Position numbers and translations under genes: made by a program
DNA from: Candidatus Mediterraneibacter pullicola
Lineage (GTDB): Bacteria > Bacillota > Clostridia > Lachnospirales > Lachnospiraceae
Direction: 5' to 3'
Assembly (NCBI GenBank): GCA_019117065.1
Contig: DXAK01000028.1
Coordinates: 1 to 40,893, forward strand
Length of the DNA: 40,893 bases
Notes under the pieces: model-generated
What the model saw: the letters and a program-made list of their open reading frames with translations, nothing else
Database searches by the model: none
Told to the model about the DNA's origin: nothing
In this document: positions 1 to 9,950 of the stretch, one piece after another
Numbering within the stretch: position 1 is the stretch's first letter
Layout: each line of letters opens with the position of its first letter

Positions 1-1070
1 CCAGGCATGCACATCTCTGTGCCTTCCGGAAGCTCGCAAACACCTGTAACGTCTGTTGTTCTGAAGTAGAACTGCGGACGATAGTTGTTGAAGAACGGTG
101 TATGACGTCCACCCTCATCCTTTGTCAGAACGTATACCTGGCATGTGAATTTTGTATGGCATGTAACTGTGCCTGGTTTAATAAGAACCTGACCTCTTTC
201 GATCTCTGTTCTCTGGATACCACGAAGCAGAGCACCGATGTTGTCACCAGCCTGAGCCTCATCAAGAAGCTTACGGAACATCTCGATACCTGTTACAACT
301 GTCTTCTTAACATCCTCGTGGATACCGATGATCTCAACTTCGTCAGATACGTGAAGTGTACCACGCTCTACTCTACCAGTAGCAACTGTACCACGTCCTG
401 TGATAGAGAACACGTCCTCTACCGGCATCAGGAACGGCTTATCTGTGTCACGCTCCGGAGTCGGGATCCACTCGTCAACAGCATCCATGAGCTCCATGAT
501 CTTGTCGCCCCACTCGCTGTCCGGATCCTCAAGAGCCTTCAGAGCAGAACCCTGGATAACCGGTGTGTCATCTCCCGGGAACTCATACTCGTTGAGTACT
601 TCACGGATCTCCATCTCTACAAGCTCAAGCAGCTCCTCATCGTCTACCATATCACATTTGTTCATGAATACAACGATGTACGGAACGTTAACCTGACGGG
701 AAAGAAGGATATGCTCTTTTGTCTGAGCCATAACACCATCAGTAGCAGCAACTACGAGGATAGCGCCGTCCATCTGAGCAGCACCTGTGATCATGTTCTT
801 AACGTAGTCAGCATGTCCCGGGCAGTCAACGTGTGCGTAGTGACGTTTCTCTGTCTCATACTCAACGTGTGCTGTGGAGATCGTGATTCCACGCTCTCTC
901 TCTTCCGGAGCTTTATCGATGTTATCGAAAGCAACCTCTGCGTTACCGGATACTCTGTGAGAAAGTACCTTTGTAATAGCAGCTGTCAGAGTTGTTTTAC
1001 CATGGTCAACGTGGCCGATGGTACCAATATTACAATGCGGTTTTGTTCTTTCAAATTTAGCTTTTGCCAT
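1..1070 (-). CDS. tuf: Elongation factor Tu, 3' end cut by window edge
   Basis: EF-Tu is the GTPase that carries aminoacyl-tRNA to the ribosomal A site. The reverse complement from ATG at 1070 reads [20 protein letters not shown], followed by the P-loop HVDHGKTTL and the switch region ERERGITI. The last visible residues include [20 protein letters not shown], which belong to domain 3. About 356 codons are present, so some 40 C-terminal residues lie beyond position 1. A clean AAGGAGG (1080-1086) precedes the ATG. The gene follows fusA on the same strand and has its own good promoter in the 118-bp spacer, so it can be expressed apart from the str operon. The long open frame on the opposite strand (102-1088) is a codon-bias shadow. 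Assignment is secure; only the 3' end is missing. Confidence 0.98.
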   Translation of the reverse strand, partial: MAKAKFERTKPHCNIGTIGHVDHGKTTLTAAITKVLSHRVSGNAEVAFDNIDKAPEERERGITISTAHVEYETEKRHYAHVDCPGHADYVKNMITGAAQMDGAILVVAATDGVMAQTKEHILLSRQVNVPYIVVFMNKCDMVDDEELLELVEMEIREVLNEYEFPGDDTPVIQGSALKALEDPDSEWGDKIMELMDAVDEWIPTPERDTDKPFLMPVEDVFSITGRGTVATGRVERGTLHVSDEVEIIGIHEDVKKTVVTGIEMFRKLLDEAQAGDNIGALLRGIQRTEIERGQVLIKPGTVTCHTKFTCQVYVLTKDEGGRHTPFFNNYRPQFYFRTTDVTGVCELPEGTEMCMP

Positions 1071-1144
1071 TTTGAATGTCCTCCTTAAAATTACCACCCG
1101 TTTTCGGGCCCTTAATTGGTTTCGATTTTACTCGGCTAAGTCTG

Positions 1145-1173
1145 ATTATATTTCAAACCTAGCCGATTTTCAA
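1145..1173 (-). promoter_or_regulatory. Promoter of tuf
   Basis: On the minus strand TTGAAA (1168-1173), a 17-nt spacer and a perfect TATAAT (1145-1150) lie about 75 nt upstream of the tuf ATG. An inverted repeat TCGGCTA/TAGCCGA (1132-1138 and 1160-1166) straddles the -10 box. The transcription start would fall near 1138. This is pattern recognition only. Confidence 0.75.
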
Positions 1174-1188
1174 GCCTTTTTGTGCGAT

Positions 1189-3306
1189 TTACGCATTTTT
1201 ATTGGATAACACTTTTTCCTGTACAGACTTCGGTACCTGCTCATATTTCTCAAAGAACATGGAGTAGTTACCGCGTCCCTGTGTTCTGGAACGGAGGTCT
1301 GTGGAATATCCGAACATCTCGGAAAGCGGAACGAATGCGCGTACGATCTTTCCGCCGCCTAAGTCATCCATACCCTCAATGCGTCCGCGGCGTGAGTTCA
1401 GGTCGCCGATGATATCGCCCATATATTCCTCAGGCATTGTTACCTCTACCTTCATGATCGGCTCAAGCAGGACCGGAGCACCCTGTTTCATAGCATCCTT
1501 AAATGCAAGAGAACCTGCAATGTGGAATGCCATTTCTGAAGAGTCGACTTCATGGTAGGATCCGTCGTAGCAGTTTGCGTGAACGCCTACTACCGGGAAT
1601 CCACCGAGGATACCGGACTTCATAGCGTCCTGGATACCTTCGTCCACCGCCGGGATATACTCTTTCGGAATAGATCCGCCGACAACAGTAGACTCAAAGG
1701 CGTATGTCTCCTCACCGTTTGCATCCATTGGCTCAAATTTAACTTTACAATGTCCGTACTGACCACGTCCACCGGACTGTTTTGCATATTTGCTGTCAAT
1801 ATCCGCAGCCTTGGTAATTGTCTCTTTGTAAGCAACCTGAGGCGCACCTACGTTAGCCTCTACCTTGAACTCACGGAGAAGACGGTCAACGATGATCTCC
1901 AGGTGGAGCTCGCCCATTCCGGCGATGATCGTCTGCCCTGTCTCAGGATCTGTATGAGCGCGGAATGTCGGGTCCTCCTCAGCAAGCTTTGCGAGAGACT
2001 CGCCAAGTTTACCCTGGGAAGCCTTTGTCTTCGGCTCGATCGCGAGCTCGATAACCGGATCCGGGAATTCCATGGACTCAAGGATAACAGGATGACGCTC
2101 GTCACAGATCGTATCACCTGTTGTGGAGATCTTAAATCCGATCGCCGCAGCGATATCTCCTGAATAAACCTTATCCAGCTCTTCACGCTTGTTGGCATGC
2201 ATCTGAAGGATACGTCCAACACGCTCTTTCTTATTCTTTGTAGCATTCAGTACATAAGAACCGGAGTTCATTGTACCTGAGTAAACCCTGAAGTAAGCAA
2301 GCTTACCTACGAACGGGTCTGTCATGATCTTGAACACGAGTGCAGAGAACGGCTCTTCGTCAGAAGAATGTCTCTCAACCTCGTTGCCGTCCTCGTCAAC
2401 ACCCTTGATAGCCGGGATATCTGTCGGAGCAGGCATGAACTCAAGAACTGCATCCAGAAGTTTCTGGACACCTTTGTTTCTGTACGCGGAACCGCAGCAT
2501 ACCGGAACAGCTGTACATTCGCATGTAGCTTTTCTCAGTGCGGCTTTCAGCGCGTCTACGGACGGTTCTTCACCCTCCAGGTATTCCATCATCAGGTCAT
2601 CATCGAGCTCACAGATCTTCTCGATCAGCTCTGTGTGATACAGTTCTGCCTCATCCTGCATTTCCTCCGGGATGTCGCACACTGTGATATCATCGCCCTT
2701 ATCATCGTTGTAGATATAAGCCTGCATCTCGAACAGGTCGATGATTCCCTTGAACTCGTCTTCTTTTCCGATCGGAAGCTGAAGACAGATTGCGTTTTTA
2801 CCGAGTCTTGTCTTGATCTGATCTACCGCGTTGTAGAAATCAGCTCCAAGGATGTCCATCTTATTGATGAATGCCATTCTCGGTACATTGTATGTGTCTG
2901 CCTGACGCCATACGTTCTCTGACTGAGGCTCAACGCCGCCCTTTGCACAGAAAACACCTACAGCGCCGTCAAGTACACGGAGTGAACGCTCAACCTCTAC
3001 GGTGAAGTCAACGTGTCCCGGAGTATCGATAATATTGATACGATGCTCAAGTGCACCCGGCTTCGGTTTCGTCTTCTCTTCCAAAGTCCAGTGACATGTC
3101 GTAGCGGCTGAAGTGATCGTGATACCTCTCTCCTGCTCCTGCTCCATCCAGTCCATGGTAGCAGTACCTTCGTGTGTATCACCAATCTTGTAGTTAACAC
3201 CGGTATAGTAGAGAATACGCTCTGTCAGCGTTGTCTTACCCGCATCGATATGCGCCATGATACCGATATTTCTGGTTCTCTCTAATGGATATTCTCTTCC
3301 AGCCAA
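1189..3306 (-). CDS. fusA: Elongation factor G, TTG start
   Basis: EF-G is the GTPase that drives tRNA/mRNA translocation and, with RRF, ribosome recycling. The 705-residue product has the usual length. The G1 motif [14 protein letters not shown] is near residue 20, followed by the switch-[10 protein letters not shown] and NKMD of the G domain, and by the C-terminal EF-G IV/V domains (for example GGRGQYGH and [18 protein letters not shown]). The start codon is TTG: GAGGAGG followed by eight bases leads into TTG-GCT-GGA, giving [16 protein letters not shown], which matches EF-G proteins. No in-frame ATG is placed as well. It sits between rpsG (188-bp spacer) and tuf in normal str-operon order. 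The spacer toward rpsG carries a repeat shared with the rplA-rplK spacer. Confidence 0.98.
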   Translation of the reverse strand: MAGREYPLERTRNIGIMAHIDAGKTTLTERILYYTGVNYKIGDTHEGTATMDWMEQEQERGITITSAATTCHWTLEEKTKPKPGALEHRINIIDTPGHVDFTVEVERSLRVLDGAVGVFCAKGGVEPQSENVWRQADTYNVPRMAFINKMDILGADFYNAVDQIKTRLGKNAICLQLPIGKEDEFKGIIDLFEMQAYIYNDDKGDDITVCDIPEEMQDEAELYHTELIEKICELDDDLMMEYLEGEEPSVDALKAALRKATCECTAVPVCCGSAYRNKGVQKLLDAVLEFMPAPTDIPAIKGVDEDGNEVERHSSDEEPFSALVFKIMTDPFVGKLAYFRVYSGTMNSGSYVLNATKNKKERVGRILQMHANKREELDKVYSGDIAAAIGFKISTTGDTICDERHPVILESMEFPDPVIELAIEPKTKASQGKLGESLAKLAEEDPTFRAHTDPETGQTIIAGMGELHLEIIVDRLLREFKVEANVGAPQVAYKETITKAADIDSKYAKQSGGRGQYGHCKVKFEPMDANGEETYAFESTVVGGSIPKEYIPAVDEGIQDAMKSGILGGFPVVGVHANCYDGSYHEVDSSEMAFHIAGSLAFKDAMKQGAPVLLEPIMKVEVTMPEEYMGDIIGDLNSRRGRIEGMDDLGGGKIVRAFVPLSEMFGYSTDLRSRTQGRGNYSMFFEKYEQVPKSVQEKVLSNKNA

Positions 3307-3340
3307 GGTTTTTTCCTCCTCATTATGGTAGTTCTTCGAG

Positions 3341-3488
3341 ACTAGGCTCGCATGAGGATACTCTCCGTTATACTTCGAGTATCTGCGTTCTCACTAGGCT
3401 CGATAATACCTCGCCAAGTGTTCACTGCATCGCCAAGTTCCGAAGAACAGGCTTCGCACTAGATTCGAAAACACCTCATCAAGTGCTC
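3341..3488. repeat. Intergenic repeat, copy X (fusA-rpsG spacer)
   Basis: Most of the fusA-rpsG spacer is a repeat that also occurs in the rplA-rplK spacer (37478-37580). Shared exact blocks include GAGTATCTGC (3377-3386) and TGCATCGCCAAGT (3426-3438), joined by similar sequence in the same order and orientation over about 100 bp. This copy also carries an internal degenerate duplication: 3392-3423 and 3457-3488 agree at 25 of 32 positions by my hand alignment. An outer inverted pair GTTCTTCG (3331-3338) / CGAAGAAC (3441-3448) and a small ATACT-TCG-AGTAT hairpin suggest a folded RNA. No open frame is plausible here. Function unknown. Confidence 0.65.
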
Positions 3489-3493
3489 TAGCC

Positions 3494-4006
<513 letters not shown>

Positions 4007-4207
4007 TTAATTCATCGGTACTCACATGTGTCTCTCTATGGAATCGCATAGCATGTGCTCGTGGCGCGGGACTATCTATTCAGATCCGCAACCTTACGAT
4101 AATCATAGTTCTGTTTGTGATACGATTTAACTACTTAGTTACATCTGATCCAACGGCTCAAACCCAGCCTGCTTACGCAGCCTGCGTGCTTATACACTCA
4201 AAGATTC

Positions 4208-4627
4208 CTATTTGGCGTCTTTCGGTCTCTTTGCGCCGTACTTGGAACGAGCCTGTCTTCTCTTCGCAACGCCTGCTGTATCCAGTGTACCACGGATAAT
4301 GTGGTATCTTGTACCCGGCAGGTCCTTAACTCTTCCTCCGCGGATCATAACAACGCTATGCTCCTGAAGGTTGTGGCCTTCTCCCGGAATATAGCTTGTC
4401 ACCTCGATCCCGTTAGAAAGACGGACTCTGGCGATCTTTCTCAGAGCTGAGTTAGGCTTCTTCGGAGTCGCTGTCTTAACTGCTGTGCAAACACCTCTCT
4501 TCTGCGGTGCAGATACGTTGGTCGCGCGTTTCTTCAGGGAATTGTATCCTCTCTGAAGCGCCGGTGCAGTGGACTTTTTCTCGGAAGTCTGACGTCCTTT
4601 TCTAACTAACTGGTTAAATGTTGGCAT
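4208..4627 (-). CDS. rpsL: 30S ribosomal protein S12
   Basis: S12 lies at the decoding centre and affects fidelity. The 139-residue product shows the family hallmarks QLVRKGR at the N terminus, the loop [19 protein letters not shown] and the second conserved loop [25 protein letters not shown]. The lysines of the two loops linked to streptomycin response are present, so the sequence looks wild type. Start ATG follows AGGAGGTG by a normal distance. It is the first gene of the rpsL-rpsG-fusA unit here; rpoC, its usual upstream neighbour, lies 18 kb away. Confidence 0.98.
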   Translation of the reverse strand: MPTFNQLVRKGRQTSEKKSTAPALQRGYNSLKKRATNVSAPQKRGVCTAVKTATPKKPNSALRKIARVRLSNGIEVTSYIPGEGHNLQEHSVVMIRGGRVKDLPGTRYHIIRGTLDTAGVAKRRQARSKYGAKRPKDAK

Positions 4628-4751
4628 TCTTTTTCACCTCCTATGAATTATTCGTTACCTTACGGCTCATGCCGCAAGGGGCTGCGGATAATTATGTCAT
4701 TATCCATTTGGGCGCACAAAAAGAACGATGCCTTTTCGTGCACGCCAGATT

Positions 4752-4780
4752 ATTTTATTACGTTTGATATGGAAAGTCAA
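4752..4780 (-). promoter_or_regulatory. Promoter of rpsL-rpsG-fusA
   Basis: Minus strand TTGACT (4775-4780), 17-nt spacer, TAAAAT (4752-4757). The predicted start is near 4745, giving a leader of about 118 nt. The leader has an imperfect hairpin beginning GGCGTGCAC (about 4708-4745) and a second around CCGCA/TGCGG (about 4673-4688), which may be autoregulatory structures. The promoter lies between the IS remnant and rpsL, so it would let the str operon work without rpoC read-through. Confidence 0.72.
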
Positions 4781-4837
4781 GGGATTTTCGGTAAATGAGG
4801 GGAGAATCTTATTATTATAGAAAGAATGATGCACTAC

Positions 4838-5468
4838 TCGTCAAGAGGACAACAAAAAATAATAAATTTTTCTCCGTCAACCGATAGTCGACTGGCAGTA
4901 TTTTTATGCTGCCTGTAATGCAAGTTCATGAAATGCCATTGGTGTCATTACATGTAGCTTACGTTGTAGACCTTCATTATTATAGTATTCAATATAATTC
5001 CGAGTACTTTGGATTAATTCTTTTCTTGATGTAAAGCGTTTCCCATAATACATTTCCCGTTTTAAAATTCCCCAGAATTCTTCCATTGGTCCATTGTTTA
5101 TACAGTGTGTGACTCTGGACATGTTTTGTTTCATATGATGTTTTTCAGACGAATATAAAAAGCATGGCTGGTATGTTCGAATCCTCGGCCTGAATGAAAA
5201 AAGAATGCACATCCAGCTCTATCTTTATCGCCTGATCAAATGTATCCATAACAAAAGCATTATCATTATCATTATGATCACTGATACGAGACAATCCTGG
5301 ACACTACGCTTATTTACACCCCATATTTTTGCGGCGCCTTTTTGACCGAGTTCTCCATTCAGGTGCTGCTCTATAATTTTTACCTTTTTTGCCGCATCAA
5401 TTTTACTTTTTCTGGACATAAAATACCTCCAAGTAGGTTTTTATATTTTAGTGTCCTACTTGAAGGTA
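4838..5468 (-). mobile_element. IS3/IS150-type insertion sequence remnant
   Basis: About 630 bp flanked by imperfect inverted ends: TCAAGAGGACAACAAA on the left (4841-4856) resembles the reverse complement of the right end (5447-5464), which reads TTCAAGTAGGACACTAAA. Intact IS150-group elements are about 1.3-1.5 kb with two frames. Here only the start of ORF A and the end of ORF B remain. The element lies between rpsL and proS. No target-site duplication was evident by eye. The right end also forms a 16-bp hairpin (5422-5470). Confidence 0.75.
4904..5419 (-). pseudogene. IS3-family transposase, ORF A start fused to ORF B end, frameshifted
   Basis: The 5' part (ATG at 5419, MSRKSKIDAAKKVKIIEQHL, then GAAKIWGVNKRSVQD) is the helix-turn-helix start of an IS3/IS150 ORF A. 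After about 40 codons it runs directly into ORF B-like sequence in another frame (HNDNDNAFVMDTFDQAI...). A further frame then carries the integrase-core end SRVTHCINNGPMEEFWGILK, with the last acidic residue of the DDE triad, and YIEYYNNEGLQRKLHVMTP. The first two catalytic acids and most of both proteins are missing. At least two frameshifts plus a large internal deletion make it inactive. AGGAGG-like bases precede the ATG. Confidence 0.85.
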
Positions 5469-5470
5469 TT
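5422..5470. repeat. 16-bp inverted repeat at the IS remnant right end
   Basis: AATACCTCCAAGTAGG (5422-5437) and CCTACTTGAAGGTATT (5455-5470) pair with one mismatch around a 17-nt loop. It overlaps the IS right end and the ribosome binding site of the ORF A remnant. It also lies 29 nt past the proS stop codon, so it could shape the 3' end of the proS transcript, though no U tract follows. Confidence 0.6.
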
Positions 5471-5498
5471 ATATCATTCAGAGGGTTATAAGTATTTT

Positions 5499-6941
5499 TT
5501 AATACGCTCTTCCCCAGTACACCATATGCTTCGCCGGTTTCCCACAGCATACGCACACATCTGAAAGTTGTTCCTCTTCCATCGGGATACATCTGGATGT
5601 CACTCCGCCTGTCTGTGCCTTGATCTCGTCCTCGCACGTTTCCTCGCCGCACCACATTGCCTTTATAAAGCCTTTCTTCTCTGTGACAGCGGCTTTCATC
5701 TCCTCCATGGTCACTGCCGAGCTAATGTGATCGTCGAGAAACGCCTTTGCCTTTGCGTACAGATCCTTCTGAATCGTCTCGAGAATCTCGCCCAGCTTTG
5801 TTCCAATCTCATCGATTGCCACAACGATCTTCTCTCTCGTATCCCGGCGTACGACTACGACCTGCCCGTTCTCAATATCCTTCGGCCCGATCTCGATACG
5901 TGTCGGAATTCCCAGCATCTCCTGTTCGCTGAACTTCCAGCCCGGACTCTTCTCTGAGTCGTCGATCTTCGCACGATAACCCGCCGCTTTCAAAGCATCC
6001 AGCAATTCATTCGCCTTGTCGAGTACGCCCTCTTTGTGCTGCGCAATCGGGATGACCCTAGTCTGCACCGGAGCAATCCTCGGCGGAAGGACAAGCCCGC
6101 TGTCGTCGCCGTGCACCATAATAATAGCCCCGATGATCCTTGTGGACAGTCCCCATGACGTTTCATATACACTGTGCAGCTCATTGTTCTTATCTGCGTA
6201 TTTAATCCCAAAAGCATCCGGGAAGGAATTGCCGAAGAAATGGCTGGTTGCTGACTGAAGGGCCTGTCCGTCATGCATCAGCGCCTCTATCGTATAAGTA
6301 TCCTGCGCACCGGCGAACTTCTCACTCTCGGTCTTGCACCCTGCAACTACCGGGATCGCCAGATCTTCCTCCACAAAATCCTTATACACCTCCCACATCT
6401 GCTTTGTGCGCTCCTCCGCTTCCTCGTAGGTCGCATGAATTGTATGTCCCTCCTGCCAGAGAAACTCTCTGGAGCGCAAGAATGGCCTCGTCGTTTTTTC
6501 CCAGCGCAGCACTGAGCACCACTGGTTCCATACTTTCGGCAGGTCACGGTAAGACTGCACGGTTTTACTCCACACATCACAGAACAGTGTCTCGGATGTG
6601 GGGCGGATGCAGAATCTCTCTTGGAGCCGTTCAGCGCCGCCGTGGGTTACCCATGCCACCTCTGGCGCAAATCCTTCAATATGATCCTTCTCTTTCTGGA
6701 GCAGACTCTCCGGGATCAACACTGGGAGGTAAACATTCTCCACTCCTGTGTCTTTAAAACGTTTGTCCAGATCTGCCTGGATATTCTCCCAGATCGCATA
6801 ACCGTTTGGCAGATAGTTTAGACATCCTTTTACACCGGAATAATCGCACAGTTTCGCCTCACGGACAACGTCCGTGTACCACTGCGCGAAGTCTTCGTCT
6901 CTGGAAGTAATCGACTGTACCAGTTTCTTTTCCTTTGCCAT
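5499..6941 (-). CDS. proS: Prolyl-tRNA synthetase, short archaeal/eukaryotic type
   Basis: Charges tRNA-Pro with proline. The product is 480 residues ([20 protein letters not shown]...), typical of the type without the large editing insertion found in E. coli ProRS. Class II motifs are visible: [12 protein letters not shown] (motif 2 neighbourhood), [22 protein letters not shown], and the C-terminal zinc-like region with paired cysteines (CGEETCEDE... VCVCCGKPA) ending in YWGRAY. I chose ATG 6941 because AAGGAG lies 8 nt upstream; an adjacent ATG at 6944 is equally possible, while the longer frame to 7007 would start inside the T-box terminator. Expression is controlled by the T-box leader upstream. 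Confidence 0.95.
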   Translation of the reverse strand: MAKEKKLVQSITSRDEDFAQWYTDVVREAKLCDYSGVKGCLNYLPNGYAIWENIQADLDKRFKDTGVENVYLPVLIPESLLQKEKDHIEGFAPEVAWVTHGGAERLQERFCIRPTSETLFCDVWSKTVQSYRDLPKVWNQWCSVLRWEKTTRPFLRSREFLWQEGHTIHATYEEAEERTKQMWEVYKDFVEEDLAIPVVAGCKTESEKFAGAQDTYTIEALMHDGQALQSATSHFFGNSFPDAFGIKYADKNNELHSVYETSWGLSTRIIGAIIMVHGDDSGLVLPPRIAPVQTRVIPIAQHKEGVLDKANELLDALKAAGYRAKIDDSEKSPGWKFSEQEMLGIPTRIEIGPKDIENGQVVVVRRDTREKIVVAIDEIGTKLGEILETIQKDLYAKAKAFLDDHISSAVTMEEMKAAVTEKKGFIKAMWCGEETCEDEIKAQTGGVTSRCIPMEEEQLSDVCVCCGKPAKHMVYWGRAY

Positions 6942-6944
6942 CAT

Positions 6945-7309
6945 TTTCTCTCCTTTGCCACATTTCATCATTTTAAAATGCGTCCGCAATAACAAACGCC
7001 GGGACATTCAGCCCCCGATAATAAGGGACCGGATCTCCCGGCGGTACCACCCTAATTAACTGTGTATCTCCATCTGCCATCGCTGCAATTGTACGAATAG
7101 CAAGCACATCTCATACACAGTTCACTCTTGCGCCTTTAACGCAGGCATACGCCGCACTTTCATGCGGATGCTCCCGGGCCGGTTCTATATGTTTCTGCGG
7201 AGGCTTTCACCAGCCGCCTCCTCTCTGCGGCATTCCTTCATATATACTAATCCCGTTCATCGCGTTTTTGCTCTCCTTATGGAGCACAGAGCGCTTTGGT
7301 CTAAACGCT
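6945..7309 (-). ncRNA. T-box leader controlling proS
   Basis: Uncharged tRNA-Pro should bind this leader and prevent termination. The hallmark AGGGTGGTACCGC lies at about 7041-7053 on the minus strand. It overlaps a terminator stem GCCGGGA/TCCCGGC whose 3' side is followed by a T-rich stretch (about 6985-6998). The Stem I apical part is recognisable from AGAGAGGAGGCGGC and GGTGAAAGCC. In the expected specifier zone the sequence GAACCGGCCCGGGAG offers the proline codons CCG (7182-7180) or CCC (7178-7176). I cannot choose between them without folding. The rest of the region 7008-7415 holds only this leader and its promoter. Confidence 0.93.
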
Positions 7310-7315
7310 AATGAG

Positions 7316-7344
7316 ATTCTAGCTGAAAACAAGGCTTCTGTCAA
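7316..7344 (-). promoter_or_regulatory. Promoter of the proS T-box unit
   Basis: Consensus TTGACA (7339-7344), 17-nt spacer and TAGAAT (7316-7321) on the minus strand, about 375 nt upstream of the proS start. Such a near-ideal promoter fits a gene regulated by antitermination rather than by initiation. Confidence 0.85.
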
Positions 7345-7415
7345 GACATGGTATTTCCTTGGCTGGTTCTTCTATCCAAAAAAAATTTCCCCACTCTTTT
7401 TATTTCCATGTTTCC

Positions 7416-8552
7416 TTACCCCTGTATCTGAAGCAGCTTATTCTTAAGCTCTGCTTCCATGTTTCTCAGCTCCGCCTCCGCTGCCTGTCTCTTCTCCCTT
7501 CCCTCTCTCTGGATATTCATCACTTCATCCAGAGTGGAGATCAGAGATTCATTTGTAGTTTTCAGCGTCTCAATATCCACAATGCCACGCTCGGACGCCT
7601 TTGCGGTCTCCACAGTGGCCATCTTTAACTTCTCCGCATTTTTCTTTAGAAGCTCATTCGTCATGTCTGTGACCTTGCGCTGTGCCTCCACCGCCTGCGC
7701 GGAGTGCTCCACTCCGAGAGCCAGCACCATCTGGCTCTTCCACAGAGGGATCGTGTTCACAATGGTGGACTGGATCTTCTCCACCATCTGCGTGTCATTA
7801 TTCTGTACAAGACGGATCTGGGGAGCGGTCTGGATAGAGATCATCCGCGTCAGTTCCAGATCGTGTATCTTTTTCTCGAACCGCAGGCACATAGACTCTA
7901 AGTCGCGGGCTGCCTGTGCGTCTTCCGGGAGTCCGGATAACTGTGCTTTCTGTGTCAGCTCTGCAAGCTGCGTGCCGCGTACCTCTTCTAATTTCTTCTT
8001 TCCCGCCAGAATGTACATGGACAATTCTTTAAAATATGTGAGGTTCAGCTCGTACATTTTATCCAGCAGAGCCGTATCTTTCATAAGCTGCACCTGATGT
8101 TTTTCCAGCACCTTTACGATCTCATTCACATTTGCTTCTGCCTTTGCATACTTTGCCTTCATGGACTCGATCTTGTTGGAAGCTTTCTTAAAGATTCCAA
8201 ATAAACCTTTTTCCTCTTCCTCATCAAAGCTTTTCAGCTCTGTCACAACGCCTGTGAGCAGGTCTCCCACTTCGCCAAGGTCTTTTGACCGTACATTTTC
8301 CAGTGCAGACTCTGAGAAATCCGCCATTTTCTTCTGCGTTCCTGCGCCGTACTGGAGTACCATGGCAGAGTTCGTCAGATCAATCTGCCCTGCGAATGTA
8401 TCCACCATCCTGCGCTCCTCTTCTGTCAGTACACTGTCGTCTAATGCCTGTTCTTCAGCCTGCGCTACAGGCGTTTTTTTCTCCTCCTGAGCCGCAAAAG
8501 GCTCCAGTGTCAGCGTAGGTGACGTATCCATGTCCTTAAATTCATTGCTCAT
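7416..8552 (-). CDS. TelA/YaaN family protein (toxic anion resistance family)
   Basis: Member of the TelA family, named for tellurite resistance; the biochemical role is not settled and is often linked to envelope stress. The 378-residue product is soluble and mostly alpha-helical, with the family's central stretch (LDKMYELNLTYFKELSMYIL, then AGKKKLEEV, then IRLVQNNDTQMVEKIQSTIV, then IPLWKSQMVLALG) and a long charged C-terminal helix. The start at 8552 (MSNEFKDMDTSP) is preferred: GGAGG lies 8 nt before it, inside the slightly longer frame beginning at 8567. It is downstream of xpaC on the same strand, 52 bp away, the same pair as B. subtilis xpaC-yaaN, so the two likely act together. Confidence 0.9.
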   Translation of the reverse strand: MSNEFKDMDTSPTLTLEPFAAQEEKKTPVAQAEEQALDDSVLTEEERRMVDTFAGQIDLTNSAMVLQYGAGTQKKMADFSESALENVRSKDLGEVGDLLTGVVTELKSFDEEEEKGLFGIFKKASNKIESMKAKYAKAEANVNEIVKVLEKHQVQLMKDTALLDKMYELNLTYFKELSMYILAGKKKLEEVRGTQLAELTQKAQLSGLPEDAQAARDLESMCLRFEKKIHDLELTRMISIQTAPQIRLVQNNDTQMVEKIQSTIVNTIPLWKSQMVLALGVEHSAQAVEAQRKVTDMTNELLKKNAEKLKMATVETAKASERGIVDIETLKTTNESLISTLDEVMNIQREGREKRQAAEAELRNMEAELKNKLLQIQG

Positions 8553-8604
8553 TCGCTCTTCCTCCATTTAATTTTATATTCTTGCAAAACCGTGTTCTGT
8601 GCAA

Positions 8605-9858
8605 TTATTTCCTATCCGTCTTATTCCCGCTGGCCTTCAACCCATCCTCGGTCAGCCCTTCCTGCGCCAGCATCGTATTCAAAACAGAAATATCTGTGGA
8701 TACATCCCATGCCGTATCTTGAAAAAGATCATCTAAAAGTTTCTCAAACGCGATATTCAACGTATCCAGCGTTTTCTCGATCTCCCGCTTTGAAGATAAA
8801 ATATTCTCGCCTTGGATCGGCTGGGCATCTAATTCCTCGTATGCCTCAAGAAGTTTGATCGTAGTTGGCAGATAATATTCCATCAGCTTCCTAATATCAT
8901 CTACACTATCTGGATTCTCCTCCACCCGGTCAAAGATACGGTCAACCAGCATTTCCATCCGGGAAATCTTAGCTGAGATCTCCTCGCCGGGTATAACGTC
9001 ATTCGCCTCGCGGATCTTCCTCACATAATCGTCCCCCGCCTTTACAATGTTCTGAACTTCAGGCGAAAGCTTCTCATATTCCTGCCGCTGTCTTTCCTCT
9101 GCCGCTTCTTTATCCGCCTTTTCTTTGCTCATCCTCTCCATAAGCGCAGTATACTGGGCATACGCTTCATTGCTTACCATCAGGCATGTTCCCTTGTCAT
9201 CCAGATGCCCCTGAAGGAACCAGCCTTTACGTATCATTTTTTTCAGATCTTTCACAACCGCTTTCACCGTCCGCCCGGTTTTTTTCGCCAGCTCTTCCGT
9301 ATTGCAGTATTCCCGTGTACCCAGAACTTTCACATAATTACGAAAACGCCCCACGCTGCACACCATACCGGTTCCTTTATACGCCATTGCCGCAAAGATA
9401 ACCGCCGCGGCGCCAAGCAGCCCTCCGGCAATCCTTATTCCTAATTCCAAGCCGGTCTTCATTCCGATCAGAAAGAGAATGAACAATACTAAGAGTGAAG
9501 CAACCCCAAACACATACCCCGTAGCGGCCAGAAAAATGCCGCCCACTTTCGGTGCAGTTCCTCTTAAATACAGCATCTTCGCCCGCGACTTTATCGCTCC
9601 TGCACGGGGGACTCCCTGAGCAAAGCCTCCTGCGGCACTGCCCTTGGTCTGCTGCCCGTTTTCTGCTCTGCTTGCGCTTCCTTCGCCTGGTCCTTTATAC
9701 CATCCACCATTGCGCAGCCCGTCGGACACCGCATCCATCGCCCTGCCCACTGTATCTGAAACTGTCTGATTCAGTCTCCGAAAATCCTGATTATCCACTG
9801 CGTCCTGTATGGTTCTGCGGATCTCTTCTCCGAACCGCTCCCAGTCATTATTTATCAT
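8605..9858 (-). CDS. XpaC-like 5-bromo-4-chloroindolyl phosphate hydrolysis family protein
   Basis: The 417-residue membrane protein starts at ATG 9858 after AAGGAGG (6-nt gap), giving MINNDWERFGEEIRRTIQDA. A charged N-terminal region with a Gly/Ala/Ser-rich linker (about 50-92) precedes two membrane spans (about 106-132 and 137-159). A long cytoplasmic domain follows, with a winged-helix-like stretch (EYCNTEELAKKTGRTVKAVV) and helical segments including MEYYLPTTIKLLEAY, characteristic of the XpaC family. The family name comes from an indirect phenotype in B. subtilis; the true function is unknown. It is first in a unit with the TelA-family gene and has a promoter overlapping that of divergent rluA. 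Confidence 0.82.
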   Translation of the reverse strand: MINNDWERFGEEIRRTIQDAVDNQDFRRLNQTVSDTVGRAMDAVSDGLRNGGWYKGPGEGSASRAENGQQTKGSAAGGFAQGVPRAGAIKSRAKMLYLRGTAPKVGGIFLAATGYVFGVASLLVLFILFLIGMKTGLELGIRIAGGLLGAAAVIFAAMAYKGTGMVCSVGRFRNYVKVLGTREYCNTEELAKKTGRTVKAVVKDLKKMIRKGWFLQGHLDDKGTCLMVSNEAYAQYTALMERMSKEKADKEAAEERQRQEYEKLSPEVQNIVKAGDDYVRKIREANDVIPGEEISAKISRMEMLVDRIFDRVEENPDSVDDIRKLMEYYLPTTIKLLEAYEELDAQPIQGENILSSKREIEKTLDTLNIAFEKLLDDLFQDTAWDVSTDISVLNTMLAQEGLTEDGLKASGNKTDRK

Positions 9859-9877
9859 GGAATTCCTCCTTAAATGC

Positions 9878-9906
9878 TTGACCCAGAAAATCATTTATAT
9901 GATAAT
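9878..9906 (+). promoter_or_regulatory. Promoter of rluA-like gene
   Basis: Plus strand TTGACC (9878-9883), 17-nt spacer, GATAAT (9901-9906); predicted start near 9913, 38 nt before the ATG. It shares the same DNA as the divergent xpaC promoter. Confidence 0.55.
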
Positions 9907-9907
9907 C

Positions 9908-9936
9908 AGTTTAGCCGTAATACGCCGAAAAGTCAA
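9908..9936 (-). promoter_or_regulatory. Promoter of xpaC-telA unit
   Basis: Minus strand TTGACT (9931-9936), 17-nt spacer, TAAACT (9908-9913); predicted start near 9901. Its -10 box abuts the -10 box of the opposite promoter, so only one polymerase could occupy the site at a time. Confidence 0.68.
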
Positions 9937-9950
9937 GAAAGGTACGCCAC

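Noticed and set aside
102-1088. Long plus-strand open frame of 328 codons
   Set aside because: It lies exactly antisense to tuf, whose protein is unmistakable; the cysteine-rich translation matches no family and follows from tuf codon bias.
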